From: Catalinimonas niigatensis
GTDB taxonomy: Bacteria > Bacteroidota > Bacteroidia > Cytophagales > Cyclobacteriaceae
Assembly: GCF_030506285.1 (NCBI RefSeq)
Contig: NZ_CP119422.1
Coordinates: 1-64,000 of the forward strand
Length of the DNA: 64,000 bases
Direction: 5' to 3'
Shown here: one piece after another, positions 28,224 to 37,398 of the stretch
Layout of the letters: the number at the start of each line of letters is the position of its first letter
How positions within the stretch are numbered: position 1 is the first letter of the stretch
Program-made: the position numbers and the translations under genes
Notes under the pieces: generated by a model
What the model was told of the DNA's origin: nothing
The model's database searches: none
What the model saw: only the letters and a program-made list of their open reading frames with translations

Positions 28224-30716
28224 ATGCTTTTCTTCCGTTGCTGCATATTCACAGGTATCTTTGTATTTACTTTTATCAATCTCAAAGCACAAAGCTGGAT
28301 ACGCATCAATCAGATGGGCTATCTGCCAGAATCTCATAAAGTGGCAGTACTGGTATCTAAAGAAGAAGTAAGTGTCAATACTTTTACTCTCCACGATGCC
28401 ATGACGCACGAAGAAGTATGGCGCAGTGGAAAAATTCAGTCCTTCGGTCCTTATGCTGCTTTTCAGAGTGGTAACCGACTGAATTTTTCAGATTTTAAAC
28501 GTCCCGGTGCTTACTATATTCAAACAGCGCAAACCAAATCTCCAGTCTTCAAAATTGGCTATGATGTGTATGATGGCGCAGCGGACGTTTTGCTTCATTA
28601 TATGCGGCAGCAAAGATGCGGTTACAATCCCTTTTTGAAAGACTCCTGCCACATACATGATGGTTTCAGGGTATATCATCCTTCAGGAGATTCAGCCCAT
28701 GTAAATGTGACGGGAGGCTGGCACGATGCAACTGACTATCTGCAGTACACGGCCACTTCTGCCAATGCGGTCTACCAGATGCTTTTTGCCTATCAGCAAA
28801 ACCCGGATTCCTTCGGAGATGCGTATGACGCTGCCGGTTTGGCAGGAAGTAACGGGATTCCTGATGTACTGGATGAAGCGCGCTGGGGTCTGGAATGGTT
28901 GCTAAAGATGAATCCTGCTCCCGGTGAAATGTATAACCAGATTGCTGACGACAGAGACCATGCCGGTTTCCGCTTACCCAATCATGATTCTGTTTCCTAT
29001 GGCAAAGGGAAAGAAAGACCAGTCTATTTTATCACCGGAAAACCACAAGGTTTGAAATATAAAAATAGGGCGACGGGTGTATCATCTACTGCGGGTAAGT
29101 TTGCTTCAGCCTTTGCGATAGCTGCAGATGTATTTGGCGAAAGCGATCCCGAGCTTGCCAGCCAACTGGAAGAAAAGGCTGTTGAAGCTTTTGCATTTGG
29201 AGAATCAGACCTGGGAGTGAGTCAGACAGCTCCGGGTAGAGCTCCTTATTTTTATGAAGAAGACAATTGGGTAGATGATATGGAATTAGCAGCTGCCCAG
29301 CTTTATCAGCTGAATGGTAAAAGCAATTGGCTTGAAAAAGGGAAACGTTATGGACAACTGGAAAAGACAACTCCCTGGATGGGCGCAGATACAGCTCGTC
29401 ACTATCAGTGGTATCCTTTCTGGAACGCAGGCCATTTTCAACTCAGTCATACGAGTGATGAAAAAGTCAGTCAGCAATTTCAGTATTACATGAAAGAAGG
29501 GCTACAAAAGATATATGACAAAGGAAAAGATAATCCGTTTTTGATGGGAGTGCCATTCATCTGGTGCTCTAATAATCTGGTGGCTGGAGCGGCTTCTCAG
29601 GCCCATGTGTATGAGCTGACCAGCGGAGATTCGCAGTTTGCAGAGATGGAAGCGGCGCTTCGCGACTGGCTGTTTGGCTGCAATCCGTGGGGGGTAAGCA
29701 TGATCGTAGATTTGCCAGAGAGAGGAAAGTCTCCTACCAAACCCCATTCCTCACTTACGTTGCTTGAAGGATATGCCCTTACCGGAGGATTGGTTGATGG
29801 ACCGGTATATGGCTCTATATTTAATAATCTGAAAGGCTTACGGCTGATGGATGCAGATCCTTATGCAGCTTTTCAATCGGACCTCGTGGTGTATCATGAT
29901 GATTTCGGAGATTATTCTACCAATGAACCCACCATGGACGGTACAGCCAGTTTGATGTATTTTCTTTCGGCCCTTGAAAAGGAAGGGCAGCAAACGCGTC
30001 CGGAGGGTAAACTTAATGAGTCTTTCGGAGCAATTTATAGAACAGATTCAACACATAAAAATATCAACCTGATGTTCTCAGCACATGAGTTTGCGGATGG
30101 ATATACCAGTATTCGCAATGCATTGAATAAACATCAGGTAAAAGCATCCTTTTTCTTTACCGGAGACTTTTACAGAAATCCGGAATTTAAAGAAATGATA
30201 CAAAGCTTAAAAGAAGATGGGCATTATTTGGGTGCCCACTCTGACAAGCACCTGCTGTACGCCAGTTGGGAAAACAGGGATTCAACTTTAGTAAGCAATG
30301 CAGAGTTCAAAGAAGATTTGAAAATAAATTATCAGGCAATGGAGCAGTTTGAGATCGCAAAAACTGACGCCATATTTTATTTACCACCCTATGAATGGTA
30401 TAATCATACCATCGCTGCCTGGACAGAAGAACTGGGCCTGAAGTTAATAAATTTTACTCCCGGCACTGCCAGCAATCAGGATTGGACCTATCCTGAATTA
30501 GGAGTAAGTTATATCTCAAGTGATGAAATCATGAAAAATATATTGAAAACAGCTGAAAAAAAGCCTTCGGGTCTGAATGGATATAATTTACTAATTCACT
30601 TCGGAACAGATCCTCGCAGAAAAGATAAAATGTATCATCAATTGGACACACTTATTACAGTGCTAAGAAACAAAAGCTATCAATTTTGTAGAATTGACCA
30701 GTCAGCCTATTGGTGA
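28224..30716 (+). CDS. Secreted glycoside hydrolase family 9 fused to a polysaccharide-deacetylase-like domain
   Basis: This is a secreted two-enzyme protein for beta-glucan or cellulose-like polymers. With the ATG at 28224 a clear signal peptide results (cleaved near LKAQ). An ATG 12 codons upstream is possible. An Ig-like CelD_N domain spans about residues 22-105. The GH9 (alpha/alpha)6 barrel spans about 110-590, with Asp168 and Asp171 in GGWHDATDY and the proton donor Glu568 in NEPTMDG. A NodB-like domain spans about 605-830. In it the metal motif HSDKH (672-676) is kept, but the usual TFDDG motif is replaced by a HEFADG variant. The stop is followed by an AT-rich hairpin. Confidence 0.87.
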   Translation: MLFFRCCIFTGIFVFTFINLKAQSWIRINQMGYLPESHKVAVLVSKEEVSVNTFTLHDAMTHEEVWRSGKIQSFGPYAAFQSGNRLNFSDFKRPGAYYIQTAQTKSPVFKIGYDVYDGAADVLLHYMRQQRCGYNPFLKDSCHIHDGFRVYHPSGDSAHVNVTGGWHDATDYLQYTATSANAVYQMLFAYQQNPDSFGDAYDAAGLAGSNGIPDVLDEARWGLEWLLKMNPAPGEMYNQIADDRDHAGFRLPNHDSVSYGKGKERPVYFITGKPQGLKYKNRATGVSSTAGKFASAFAIAADVFGESDPELASQLEEKAVEAFAFGESDLGVSQTAPGRAPYFYEEDNWVDDMELAAAQLYQLNGKSNWLEKGKRYGQLEKTTPWMGADTARHYQWYPFWNAGHFQLSHTSDEKVSQQFQYYMKEGLQKIYDKGKDNPFLMGVPFIWCSNNLVAGAASQAHVYELTSGDSQFAEMEAALRDWLFGCNPWGVSMIVDLPERGKSPTKPHSSLTLLEGYALTGGLVDGPVYGSIFNNLKGLRLMDADPYAAFQSDLVVYHDDFGDYSTNEPTMDGTASLMYFLSALEKEGQQTRPEGKLNESFGAIYRTDSTHKNINLMFSAHEFADGYTSIRNALNKHQVKASFFFTGDFYRNPEFKEMIQSLKEDGHYLGAHSDKHLLYASWENRDSTLVSNAEFKEDLKINYQAMEQFEIAKTDAIFYLPPYEWYNHTIAAWTEELGLKLINFTPGTASNQDWTYPELGVSYISSDEIMKNILKTAEKKPSGLNGYNLLIHFGTDPRRKDKMYHQLDTLITVLRNKSYQFCRIDQSAYW

Positions 30717-30717
30717 A

Positions 30718-30739
30718 CTTAAAAAGTATAATTTTTAAG
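30718..30739. terminator. AT-rich hairpin between convergent genes
   Basis: CTTAAAAA and TTTTTAAG form a perfect 8-bp stem around GTATAA. The A-run and T-run on the two arms allow termination from either side. It lies between the GH9 gene and the convergent Cys-rich hypothetical gene. Confidence 0.6.
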
Positions 30740-30770
30740 ATAGAAATTTCAAAACTGAAATATATATGGA

Positions 30771-31373
30771 TTATAAAAGCATCACCGAATTATCTTTAAA
30801 AAGCTGCTTCAGTTCTGGAGGAATTCCAAAGTTATCATCTATAAAGCGGTTTAATTCATCTTGCGTTTTTGGAGAAAGGAGTTCAGCCATCTCGTCCATG
30901 GCCTGACTACTAATCATATAAGGCATAGCTGAAAAAAACATTTGATTTCCCTTGCAATGAGCAAATATCTGAAATTCAGTTTGCTCTTCAATCCTTTGCC
31001 CGGTAAAGATACACTGGCTAATCCAATCATTGGGATTTAAGTTATTAGATGCCTGCAACCGTTGGCTTTGCTCAAAGAGTCGGCTTTTATTCATCATATA
31101 AGCCTGTACACTCTGGAGTGATTCTTTAGATAAAGCATTCTTCATCTTGTCTGCACATTCAGTGCATATCGCATATTCAAAAATGATATCAGTGGTGCCA
31201 AATTCAGGATATTGGCGTATGGCTTTTTCAATTACATATTCAACATCCTGCTCCAGTAAATATTTATTGCAACCCATACAGTGACTAAAAGGGCTATCCT
31301 TTTCAAAAGGATAAAACATATGAGGAATATCAGTAGTTGGGTATTTATGAAAATCTGTCATGTCATTCAACAC
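30771..31373 (-). CDS. Conserved hypothetical protein with zinc-like CxxC pairs
   Basis: I do not recognise a named family. The protein has no signal or membrane segment. It holds CMGC (near residue 32), CTEC (near residue 72) and a later Cys/His region (QCIFTG, AHCKGN), a pattern that suggests one zinc ribbon or treble-clef-like site. The rest is mainly helical, with ELLSPKTQDELNRFIDDNFG near the C-terminus. Translation may begin at the ATG 4 codons downstream (MTDFHKYP). It is convergent with the GH9 gene and divergent from a 69-residue ORF. Confidence 0.7.
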   Translation of the reverse strand: MLNDMTDFHKYPTTDIPHMFYPFEKDSPFSHCMGCNKYLLEQDVEYVIEKAIRQYPEFGTTDIIFEYAICTECADKMKNALSKESLQSVQAYMMNKSRLFEQSQRLQASNNLNPNDWISQCIFTGQRIEEQTEFQIFAHCKGNQMFFSAMPYMISSQAMDEMAELLSPKTQDELNRFIDDNFGIPPELKQLFKDNSVMLL

Positions 31374-31557
31374 TTTGTTAATACACTATATTATGAAATT
31401 ATATAGTTAATAAACTCAAAATTTATAAATAATTATATCTATAAATATGCTCATCAAAGCCATCAACCATAAAGTTATTTCTTAAACTCAGGATAAAAAA
31501 TCTTAAAATGATCTTTTTCGTATAAACAATACAATCATCTCATTGATTAAGTTGAGT

Positions 31558-31767
31558 ATGAGTACACCTATTGAAATAACATTAGTGAAAGAAGAAAAAC
31601 AACAATTAAAATGGTCTGAATTACCAGAAGGTTTTCAGCACTTGCTTACTCGTTCGTATGAAGAGTATAAGGAAATTTTATATGATCCCTGTCTTCATCC
31701 ACTTGCCCGTAAGATTCCTGCTTGGGAAGATTGGCTTAAAAAGCATGATATAGCCTTAGATGTATAA
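31558..31767 (+). CDS. Small hypothetical protein (69 aa)
   Basis: This is a short, acidic and aromatic-rich protein with no signal or membrane segment. The ATG at 31558 is chosen over an upstream TTG. The segment LPEGFQHLLTRSYEEYKEIL followed by PLARKIPAWEDWLKKHDI is predicted mostly helical and looks protein-like rather than random. No family is recognised. It is followed by a long AT-rich desert. Confidence 0.5.
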   Translation: MSTPIEITLVKEEKQQLKWSELPEGFQHLLTRSYEEYKEILYDPCLHPLARKIPAWEDWLKKHDIALDV

Positions 31768-32948
31768 ATTTTGAGGGTGTATGTATTTAAATGATCCTAA
31801 AATCAAGTCCAAAATGCAGCCATGCAAATTGCGAAAAGGGATGAAGATATTTTTTTAACGAAGTGATACCGATTACTTAAATGTAGGCTATAGGCTTAAA
31901 ATTTTTTTATTGAGCACGGATAAAGAGGGATAATGAAATATTGTATTGGTTGGAAGCATGCAAATGCAGCTACTTATTAGAAAATATTTTAAATCAAATT
32001 GGTTTGGATTATTTATTGGGAAGATACGTCATTAGATAAAATATTTACAACACAAGTTATAAAGTTTTATAATTTTAGAGGATAAGATTTGTGCGTTTTT
32101 TTGTCTACTTCTACATCACTTCCAAGAGTACTTATTTCATATTGTACAAATAGGGCAGTCTGTAGTGAAAAGTAAAAAGATTTGTGTGTACTGATCTATT
32201 GAATTTTCATTTGAAATGAAAATCATCTTTGAAGCCAAATACACTTTGATAATAATTTTTAGTACTTTATAGGTGCCTAGAAAGGAAATATAAATTTTTT
32301 GATAGTGTAAAAAATACTTTATTTGGTAATCTCATTCAGGAATACAAATTTTTTCTGATGAAAATTCCTCTTTAGCACTTTGAATTTTATTATGTAAAAA
32401 GTCAAAATTTTTGCTACTATGAAAATTAATTTTAGAAAATAGAATTGAGATTTGCTAAATTTTAATTTCCCTTAAAAAACTTTCTTTTAGTCGTAAGAAA
32501 TTTTTTTTAATTAGTATCATCAGTTAATCTAAGTGTCAAATTAATCTCATCTCAAATAGTGATTAGGGTATTTTTATGTAGTTTTTACAGTCATTTTTAA
32601 TTAATTTTATGCTATATTTTTGTTAACTATGTGTCTTTAAAAGTGACATTAGTTCACTATCATTCAAACTTTTTTATGAAATAGATAAACAAATAAAAAA
32701 GAACAAAAGCCTTAGATATTTTATTGAGAATATTTTGTGCTTTTCATACACCATTGTTTGAATCTATTAATATGCAAAAAAAATAAACAGATAAAATAAT
32801 AAACTTATTTTTGTGTTTTAAGTATTAAGAGGAAAGATCCACATGAAATATTATCCCTCAAGTTAAACATGCATAAACAATTTGTTTATCCATTTCCTTT
32901 TAATAAGGAATTTTACAACGTTTTGAATTATTATCATTTATATTTATT
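31768..32948. other. 1.18-kb AT-rich gene desert with palindromes near its end
   Basis: There is no open frame of useful length on either strand and no tRNA or rRNA signature. The base composition is clearly more AT-rich than the flanks, with many T- and A-runs. Two adjacent perfect palindromes lie at the downstream edge (32873-32910), with an isolated half-site ATAAACAA at 32685-32692. The region could be a long leader, a protein-binding centromere-like tract for the following ParB-like protein, or a transferred segment that has lost its genes. Confidence 0.6.
32873..32910. promoter_or_regulatory. Two adjacent palindromes upstream of the ParB-like gene
   Basis: ATAAACAA-T-TTGTTTAT (32873-32889) has perfect 8-bp arms, and TTCCTT-TTAAT-AAGGAA (32894-32910) has perfect 6-bp arms. 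They end 38 bp before the ATG of a ParB-like gene. Since ParB-type proteins bind palindromes and often control their own genes, these are candidates for autoregulatory or parS-like sites. No experiment supports this. Confidence 0.45.
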
Positions 32949-33899
32949 ATGGAAGCAAGCTTATTGAATGAAATTCAGGTCTTGTCTGATAACGGGAAAA
33001 CTAAATCTATCCAGTTTGATGACATCAAAGTTAAATCAGAGTTACAAAATTTTATTACTCCTTTATCAGAAGACAGCCGAGAACAGTTAGAAGAAAATAT
33101 TAAGTTGAACGGTTGTTTAGATCCTTTAACGTTATGGGATAAAAAGAATGGAGATCTTGTTCTGGTAGATGGCCATAACAGATATCAAATCTGTTCTAAA
33201 CATGATATTCCATTCAGAGTAAGGATTATTAAATTTGGTTCAGAAGAAGAAGCTAAAGACTGGATGATTAACCACCAGCTCGGACGAAGAAATCTTAATC
33301 CTGATCAGCTAAGTTACTTCAGAGGATTGAAGTACGAACGCATGAAAAAGAAAAGAGGAGGCTACGATAAAGTACTCTCAAGTGGGCAAAGTGGCGATAA
33401 GACATCTGAAGTGTTAGCACGGGAATTTAATGTAAGCGATAGGACTATTTTACGGGATGCGGAATTTGCCAAAGGAATTGAAATAATTGCCAAAGGAAAT
33501 CCACAGATGAAAAATGATATTTTGCTGGGGAGAATCAAAGTAAAGAAAAGCGATGTACAAACTTTGGCTCAAGTCAAAGATTTGAGGCAAATAGGCAGAA
33601 TCAAAAACGAGGCTGATTTGTATAATAAAGCCAAAAGCATAAGAAAAGAAAAAGAAGCTCAAAAAGCAGAAAAAGTTCAAGGTGAAGTTGATCAGCGTAT
33701 CAATGATGCAATTGAGACAATTAAAGGCAATGAGCCGGTTTTTACCAACAAAGAGGATAGAATTAAAAGGTTAAAAGCGAATATTGTATCGTCTGTTAAC
33801 AAAACAATTCAACATAAAGATAAAAGCGCACTTAGAGAAGCTAAAGCTTACCTTAAACGTTTGGAAGATGAATTATTTGGTAAATATGCCAATGCATAG
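32949..33899 (+). CDS. Stand-alone ParB-like (ParB/Sulfiredoxin-fold) protein
   Basis: The N-terminal ParB nuclease-like domain spans about residues 20-120 and has VDGHNRYQ at 73-80 in place of the usual G-E-R-R box. It is followed by a helix-turn-helix-like region with SEVLAREFNVSDRTILRDAE (about 155-175). The C-terminus is strongly charged and probably coiled coil (about 210-310). No ParA gene is adjacent, so it is unlikely to be the chromosomal segregation protein. Similar lone proteins act as regulators or sit on mobile elements. The codon use and surroundings are AT-rich. A hairpin terminator follows within 25 bp. Confidence 0.82.
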   Translation: MEASLLNEIQVLSDNGKTKSIQFDDIKVKSELQNFITPLSEDSREQLEENIKLNGCLDPLTLWDKKNGDLVLVDGHNRYQICSKHDIPFRVRIIKFGSEEEAKDWMINHQLGRRNLNPDQLSYFRGLKYERMKKKRGGYDKVLSSGQSGDKTSEVLAREFNVSDRTILRDAEFAKGIEIIAKGNPQMKNDILLGRIKVKKSDVQTLAQVKDLRQIGRIKNEADLYNKAKSIRKEKEAQKAEKVQGEVDQRINDAIETIKGNEPVFTNKEDRIKRLKANIVSSVNKTIQHKDKSALREAKAYLKRLEDELFGKYANA

Positions 33900-33919
33900 A
33901 TTTAATTTGATCTCATAAG

Positions 33920-33945
33920 AAAAGGGGCTCGACAGAGTCCTTTTT
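33920..33945 (+). terminator. Rho-independent terminator after the ParB-like gene
   Basis: AAAAGGGGCTC and GAGTCCTTTTT form an 11-bp stem, including two G-T pairs, around a GACA loop. The stem runs into a T6 tract. It begins 21 bp after the stop codon. Confidence 0.8.
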
Positions 33946-34187
33946 TATTAAACAGATGGTTTCGGATCATCTTAATCAAAGGTCATTGATGTTGTAAATA
34001 TTTAATTCTTTAGTGGCAATAAGGTGTTAGAAGCTTTTGAGGATATAAGTTTTATAGTTTTTCTAGCTCATTAAGGACTTAAGAGAAACATCCTCTTAGA
34101 ACATAACTCCAAAATTGTCATATGACCAGATATTTCCAGTTTAAGCTTAATAACATGAACAAAATTTTATAACCTTAATGATGGGAA

Positions 34188-35175
34188 CTAATCGCTCTTG
34201 AAGACTTTGAAAAGATAAAACAGTGAAGGAAAGATAAGTAGAATACCCACCCCTAAAGCCCATATCAGTGCCTTAATCGTAGCAGGATTGGCCATTGTAT
34301 TATAAAAGGTAAGGTCTTCAGTATCTTGAATAATTACAATCACAGGAAATTGTATGGCTAACCAACCTCCAATAATTGCGCATACTTGTATGCCAGTAAT
34401 CAGTCGGGTAAGCAAGGCTTTTTGTCGGTTCAATGATACCCAGACTATCGGAATTAATGCAGTTGCCAGTGCTATACACCCCACGCTCAAAAAACTATGG
34501 AAGAAGTCATTCACAAATTGGTGTTCATAAAATTCTGCTGTAAAAAAAAAGATGGGACCGGCAACAAGCAGTGCTATCAAAAATCTTTTACAGTAAGTTG
34601 CATAGATGTATCGTTCTTCTTTGGTAAGTGAGGTTTCACTACTTAAAAATGCTGAAGAAATATAACCAAAAAGCAGTACTGTGAATATGCCAAGTACGAA
34701 TGAAAAAGCATTTGCCCAAGGGTCAATGTATATCTTGACGAATCCTTCTTCATAATCAGTACTGATTCTGCCAAGAATCATGGCTCCAAGGGTGACGCCT
34801 AGAAAGAAAGGTGTAAGTATGCTGTTGATCCTAAAGATATGAGTATAGTAGTTGTGCGTATGATCTTTGTCTACATCATAATAACGGAATGTAAAGGCTG
34901 TTCCCCTAAAAATAATACCAAGAAGCATAATAAACAAAGGGATGTGCAATGCGGTAGACAGAACGGTATATACCCTTGGGAAACCCATAAAAATAATCAC
35001 AATTACTAAAATAAGCCATACATGATTAGCCTCCCATACTGGTGGCTTTAGATATCGCTTTTTCACCCTTTTTTCCGGTAAATACTTCAATGATTCCTGC
35101 ACCGAAGTCTGCCCCTCCGAGTAGTGTATAAAAGACAAAAGCAATCCCAAGAACGACGATGATAATCTCAACCAT
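34188..35175 (-). pseudogene. cydB: Cytochrome bd oxidase subunit II with a frame break near its N-terminus
   Basis: CydB is the second membrane subunit of the bd-type quinol oxidase. Its expected N-terminus (MVEIIIVVLGIAFVFYTLLG, then GADFGAGIIEVFTGKK) starts at 35175. It lies in the frame of cydA and stops after about 50 codons. The rest, from VWEANHVWLI to the C-terminus with the remaining membrane helices, is in another frame down to 34188. The break falls at 35038-35042 (CCAGT on the coding strand). The family normally reads SPVWEANHVW, so the loss of one of two CCAGT copies would explain the shift. It could be a real mutation, a slippery site or a sequence error. Confidence 0.75.
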
Positions 35176-36483
35176 GATCTGCATATTTTTTTTATTGACT
35201 ACCCTGATTTGCCGCTTCATCAAAAATACCAATACAAAACCCAGAAGAAGATAAAGTGTGCTCAGAATATAGCATGTATATTGAAGCCCTGGCATTGGAG
35301 AAACTGAATCAGCCGTTTTGAACATTCTGTAAACAATCCAGGGTTGCCGACCTACTTCAGTGACAACCCATCCTGCCTCAACGGCTATAAATCCTAATGG
35401 TGTACAAATACCCACCACCCACAACCACCAATTCTTATACAGTATCTCTTTCTTTTTCCAATAGAAGAGGAGAAATACAAGTCCTACCGTTGCCATTAGC
35501 ATTCCCGAGAGAACCATCACCTGAAATGCTATGTGTGTAATCTGTACAGGAGGCCAGAGTTCTCTGGGAAATTCTTTAAGACCGGTCACTGTAGCATCAA
35601 AATCACCATGAGCGAGAAAGCTAAGCATTTTGGGTAAACGGATGGCATAGTCTACTGTAGCCCGCTCAACATCAGGTATACCACCAATCAGCAAGTCTGC
35701 TCCTTTTTCTGTCTCAAAAAGAGCTTCCATTGCTGCTAATTTTTCCGGTTGTCTTTCTGCAATATCTTTAGCTGAAATATCACCACTAAGGGGTTGTAAG
35801 ATAGCGGAAACCGCACCAAATGTAAGAGCAATCTTATAAGCTTTCTGATGTAGCACATGACCGGGATTTTTTAGCAAAAGGAGAGCATGAAGCCCTGCTA
35901 CTGCAAAACTAGTGCTGACAAAAGCGGCAATGGTCATATGGAGTGCTTGGGAAAACCAGGCATCATTAAACATCGCAGCATAAGGATCTATATTTACAGC
36001 CTGTCCATCTACCCAATCAAAACCAGCGGGACTATTCATCCAGGCATTGGCGGCAACCACAAAAATTCCTGAGATTACTCCAGAAATGCCTACTACGATC
36101 CCGGAAGCCCAATGCACCCAACGATTTACTTTATTCCATCCATACAGAAAGAAGCCGAGGGCAATTGCTTCAAGGAAGAATGCAGTACCTTCCCAACTGA
36201 AAGGCATACCAATAATTTCACCCGCATACTCCATAAAGCCCGGCCAAAGTAAACCAAGTTCAAAAGATAAAACTGTACCTGACACGGCTCCAACAGCAAA
36301 AAAAATGGCTACTCCTTTTGACCAGGATTTAGCAAGATCCAGATAGACTTCTTGTTTAGATTTAAGCCATTGCCATTCCGCAAAAGCCATAAGAAAAGGC
36401 ATGGTCATCCCTATGCAGGAGAAAATAATATGAAATCCAAGAGAAATAGCCATTTGAAGTCGTGCTGCGAAAAGATCTTCCAT
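35026..36483 (-). CDS. cydA: Cytochrome bd oxidase subunit I, read in frame into the start of cydB
   Basis: CydA is the heme-bearing quinol-oxidising subunit of cytochrome bd, an inner-membrane terminal oxidase with high oxygen affinity. Heme-ligand and quinol-site features are visible: HIIFSCIGM near the N-terminus, QALHMTIAAF near residue 185, and GRQPWIVY near residue 380. The Q-loop is short, as in the cyanide-insensitive type. CydA proper should end near residue 435, but no stop occurs. After an A8 run (35186-35193 on the plus strand) the frame continues into the cydB N-terminus and stops at 35026. One added A would give a stop overlapping the cydB ATG. This suggests either slippage or an indel. 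Confidence 0.85.
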   Translation of the reverse strand: MEDLFAARLQMAISLGFHIIFSCIGMTMPFLMAFAEWQWLKSKQEVYLDLAKSWSKGVAIFFAVGAVSGTVLSFELGLLWPGFMEYAGEIIGMPFSWEGTAFFLEAIALGFFLYGWNKVNRWVHWASGIVVGISGVISGIFVVAANAWMNSPAGFDWVDGQAVNIDPYAAMFNDAWFSQALHMTIAAFVSTSFAVAGLHALLLLKNPGHVLHQKAYKIALTFGAVSAILQPLSGDISAKDIAERQPEKLAAMEALFETEKGADLLIGGIPDVERATVDYAIRLPKMLSFLAHGDFDATVTGLKEFPRELWPPVQITHIAFQVMVLSGMLMATVGLVFLLFYWKKKEILYKNWWLWVVGICTPLGFIAVEAGWVVTEVGRQPWIVYRMFKTADSVSPMPGLQYTCYILSTLYLLLGFVLVFLMKRQIRVVNKKNMQIMVEIIIVVLGIAFVFYTLLGGADFGAGIIEVFTGKKGEKAISKATSMGG

Positions 36484-36530
36484 GCGTTTCTTTAATAATT
36501 ATGAAGCGAAGCTATGCCATAGACTTCATA

Positions 36531-36558
36531 AAATAAAGACTAAAACAGTCCTTTATTT
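36531..36558. promoter_or_regulatory. Inverted repeat upstream of cydA
   Basis: AAATAAAGACT and AGTCCTTTATTT are complementary apart from one extra base, and are separated by AAAAC. The element lies about 50-75 bp before the cydA start codon. It may be an operator for the bd oxidase genes or a leader hairpin. No named regulator site was recognised. Confidence 0.4.
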
Positions 36559-37398
36559 TAGTTTCCATTATCAACTGTTATTTTCTGCTGTTAAATTTTT
36601 TAATCAAAAGGAGATGAAAAGCATAATAAATTAAGAATTAGGTATACCGATTTTTCATCATATAAAGATAAGTGCAGTAAAAAATACTTACTGTAGCTGC
36701 AATTATGTCACTTTGTTTTTAGGTATTTTTATTCTGTTCAATAGTAAAATACTCTGTCTATCAAATCATCTGTTACTGTATGAAAAAAAGTATAGATAAG
36801 CAATTGGATGAACTCTCAATTTTACCTATTTCTTTAATACTGATAAAAAGTTAATGATAGCAAAATATTGGATATCATTATACCCAAATAGAAAACAGAT
36901 TTGCTAAAAATTTTTGAGAAATTAAACTTTAATTTTATAAAAATCAGTGGCTTATGAAACTCAGGATACTACCATAATTGCTTAGCTCAAGTCTTTGAAT
37001 AAACACCATCTGAATAAGCAGTGCAAATCCGGATTTATACCTGCTTATTGAGTAAGAAATTACATCTTAGTTTAGTTTTTTTAACTTTGGCTTACTATAT
37101 CACAGTGGTAAGTTTAAAAGCCCATTCTATAATCATTAGTGATTTAATTCTCCGAGGCAGAGCCTCGGAAAGTTGGGTCCAGGGCTCTACTCTGGGGTTT
37201 AATACCTTTTATTTGCCTTGATATGATTTTTAAAAAAAAATTATTTTAAGTTTAGTGGTATCATACATGAAGATTTAAACATTGAATGGATAGTATTATA
37301 CAATAATTGAGTAAAAAATAAAAAAACATAACAAATGTAAGATACATCCATCCTGCATAATAAAAATGAGCATATTAAATCCGACTTTAGTATGAAGA
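36559..37398. other. About 840-bp gap with a REP-like element and no supported gene
   Basis: The gap lies between the divergent cyd genes and the histidine kinase. A 66-codon open frame at 37021-37221 has a hydrophobic stretch. Its C-terminal third is made of the palindromic repeat and it lacks a convincing start context, so it is not called. The rest is AT-rich and should contain the promoters. Confidence 0.5.
37151..37195. repeat. REP-like double hairpin
   Basis: TCCGAGGC-AGA-GCCTCGGA (37151-37169) is a perfect 8-bp stem. It is followed by a second imperfect stem, CCAGGG...CTCTGG (37179-37195), whose core GGGCTCTACTCTGGG resembles the inner stem of the element at 13408-13465. The element is G+C-rich within AT-rich noncoding DNA. 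Confidence 0.6.

Noticed and set aside
31768-32948. tRNA, rRNA or CRISPR in the AT-rich desert
   Set aside because: No GTTCRA arm or cloverleaf, no rRNA-like conserved blocks and no spaced direct repeats of CRISPR type were found on either strand.
35049-35171. N-terminal part of the longest cydB-frame ORF (begins MRLSSSFLGLLL)
   Set aside because: This is an out-of-frame reading of the real CydB N-terminus, which is found in the cydA frame instead.
37021-37221. 66-codon open frame with a hydrophobic stretch
   Set aside because: Its last third is the REP-like palindrome and its first part has no clear start context or family resemblance.
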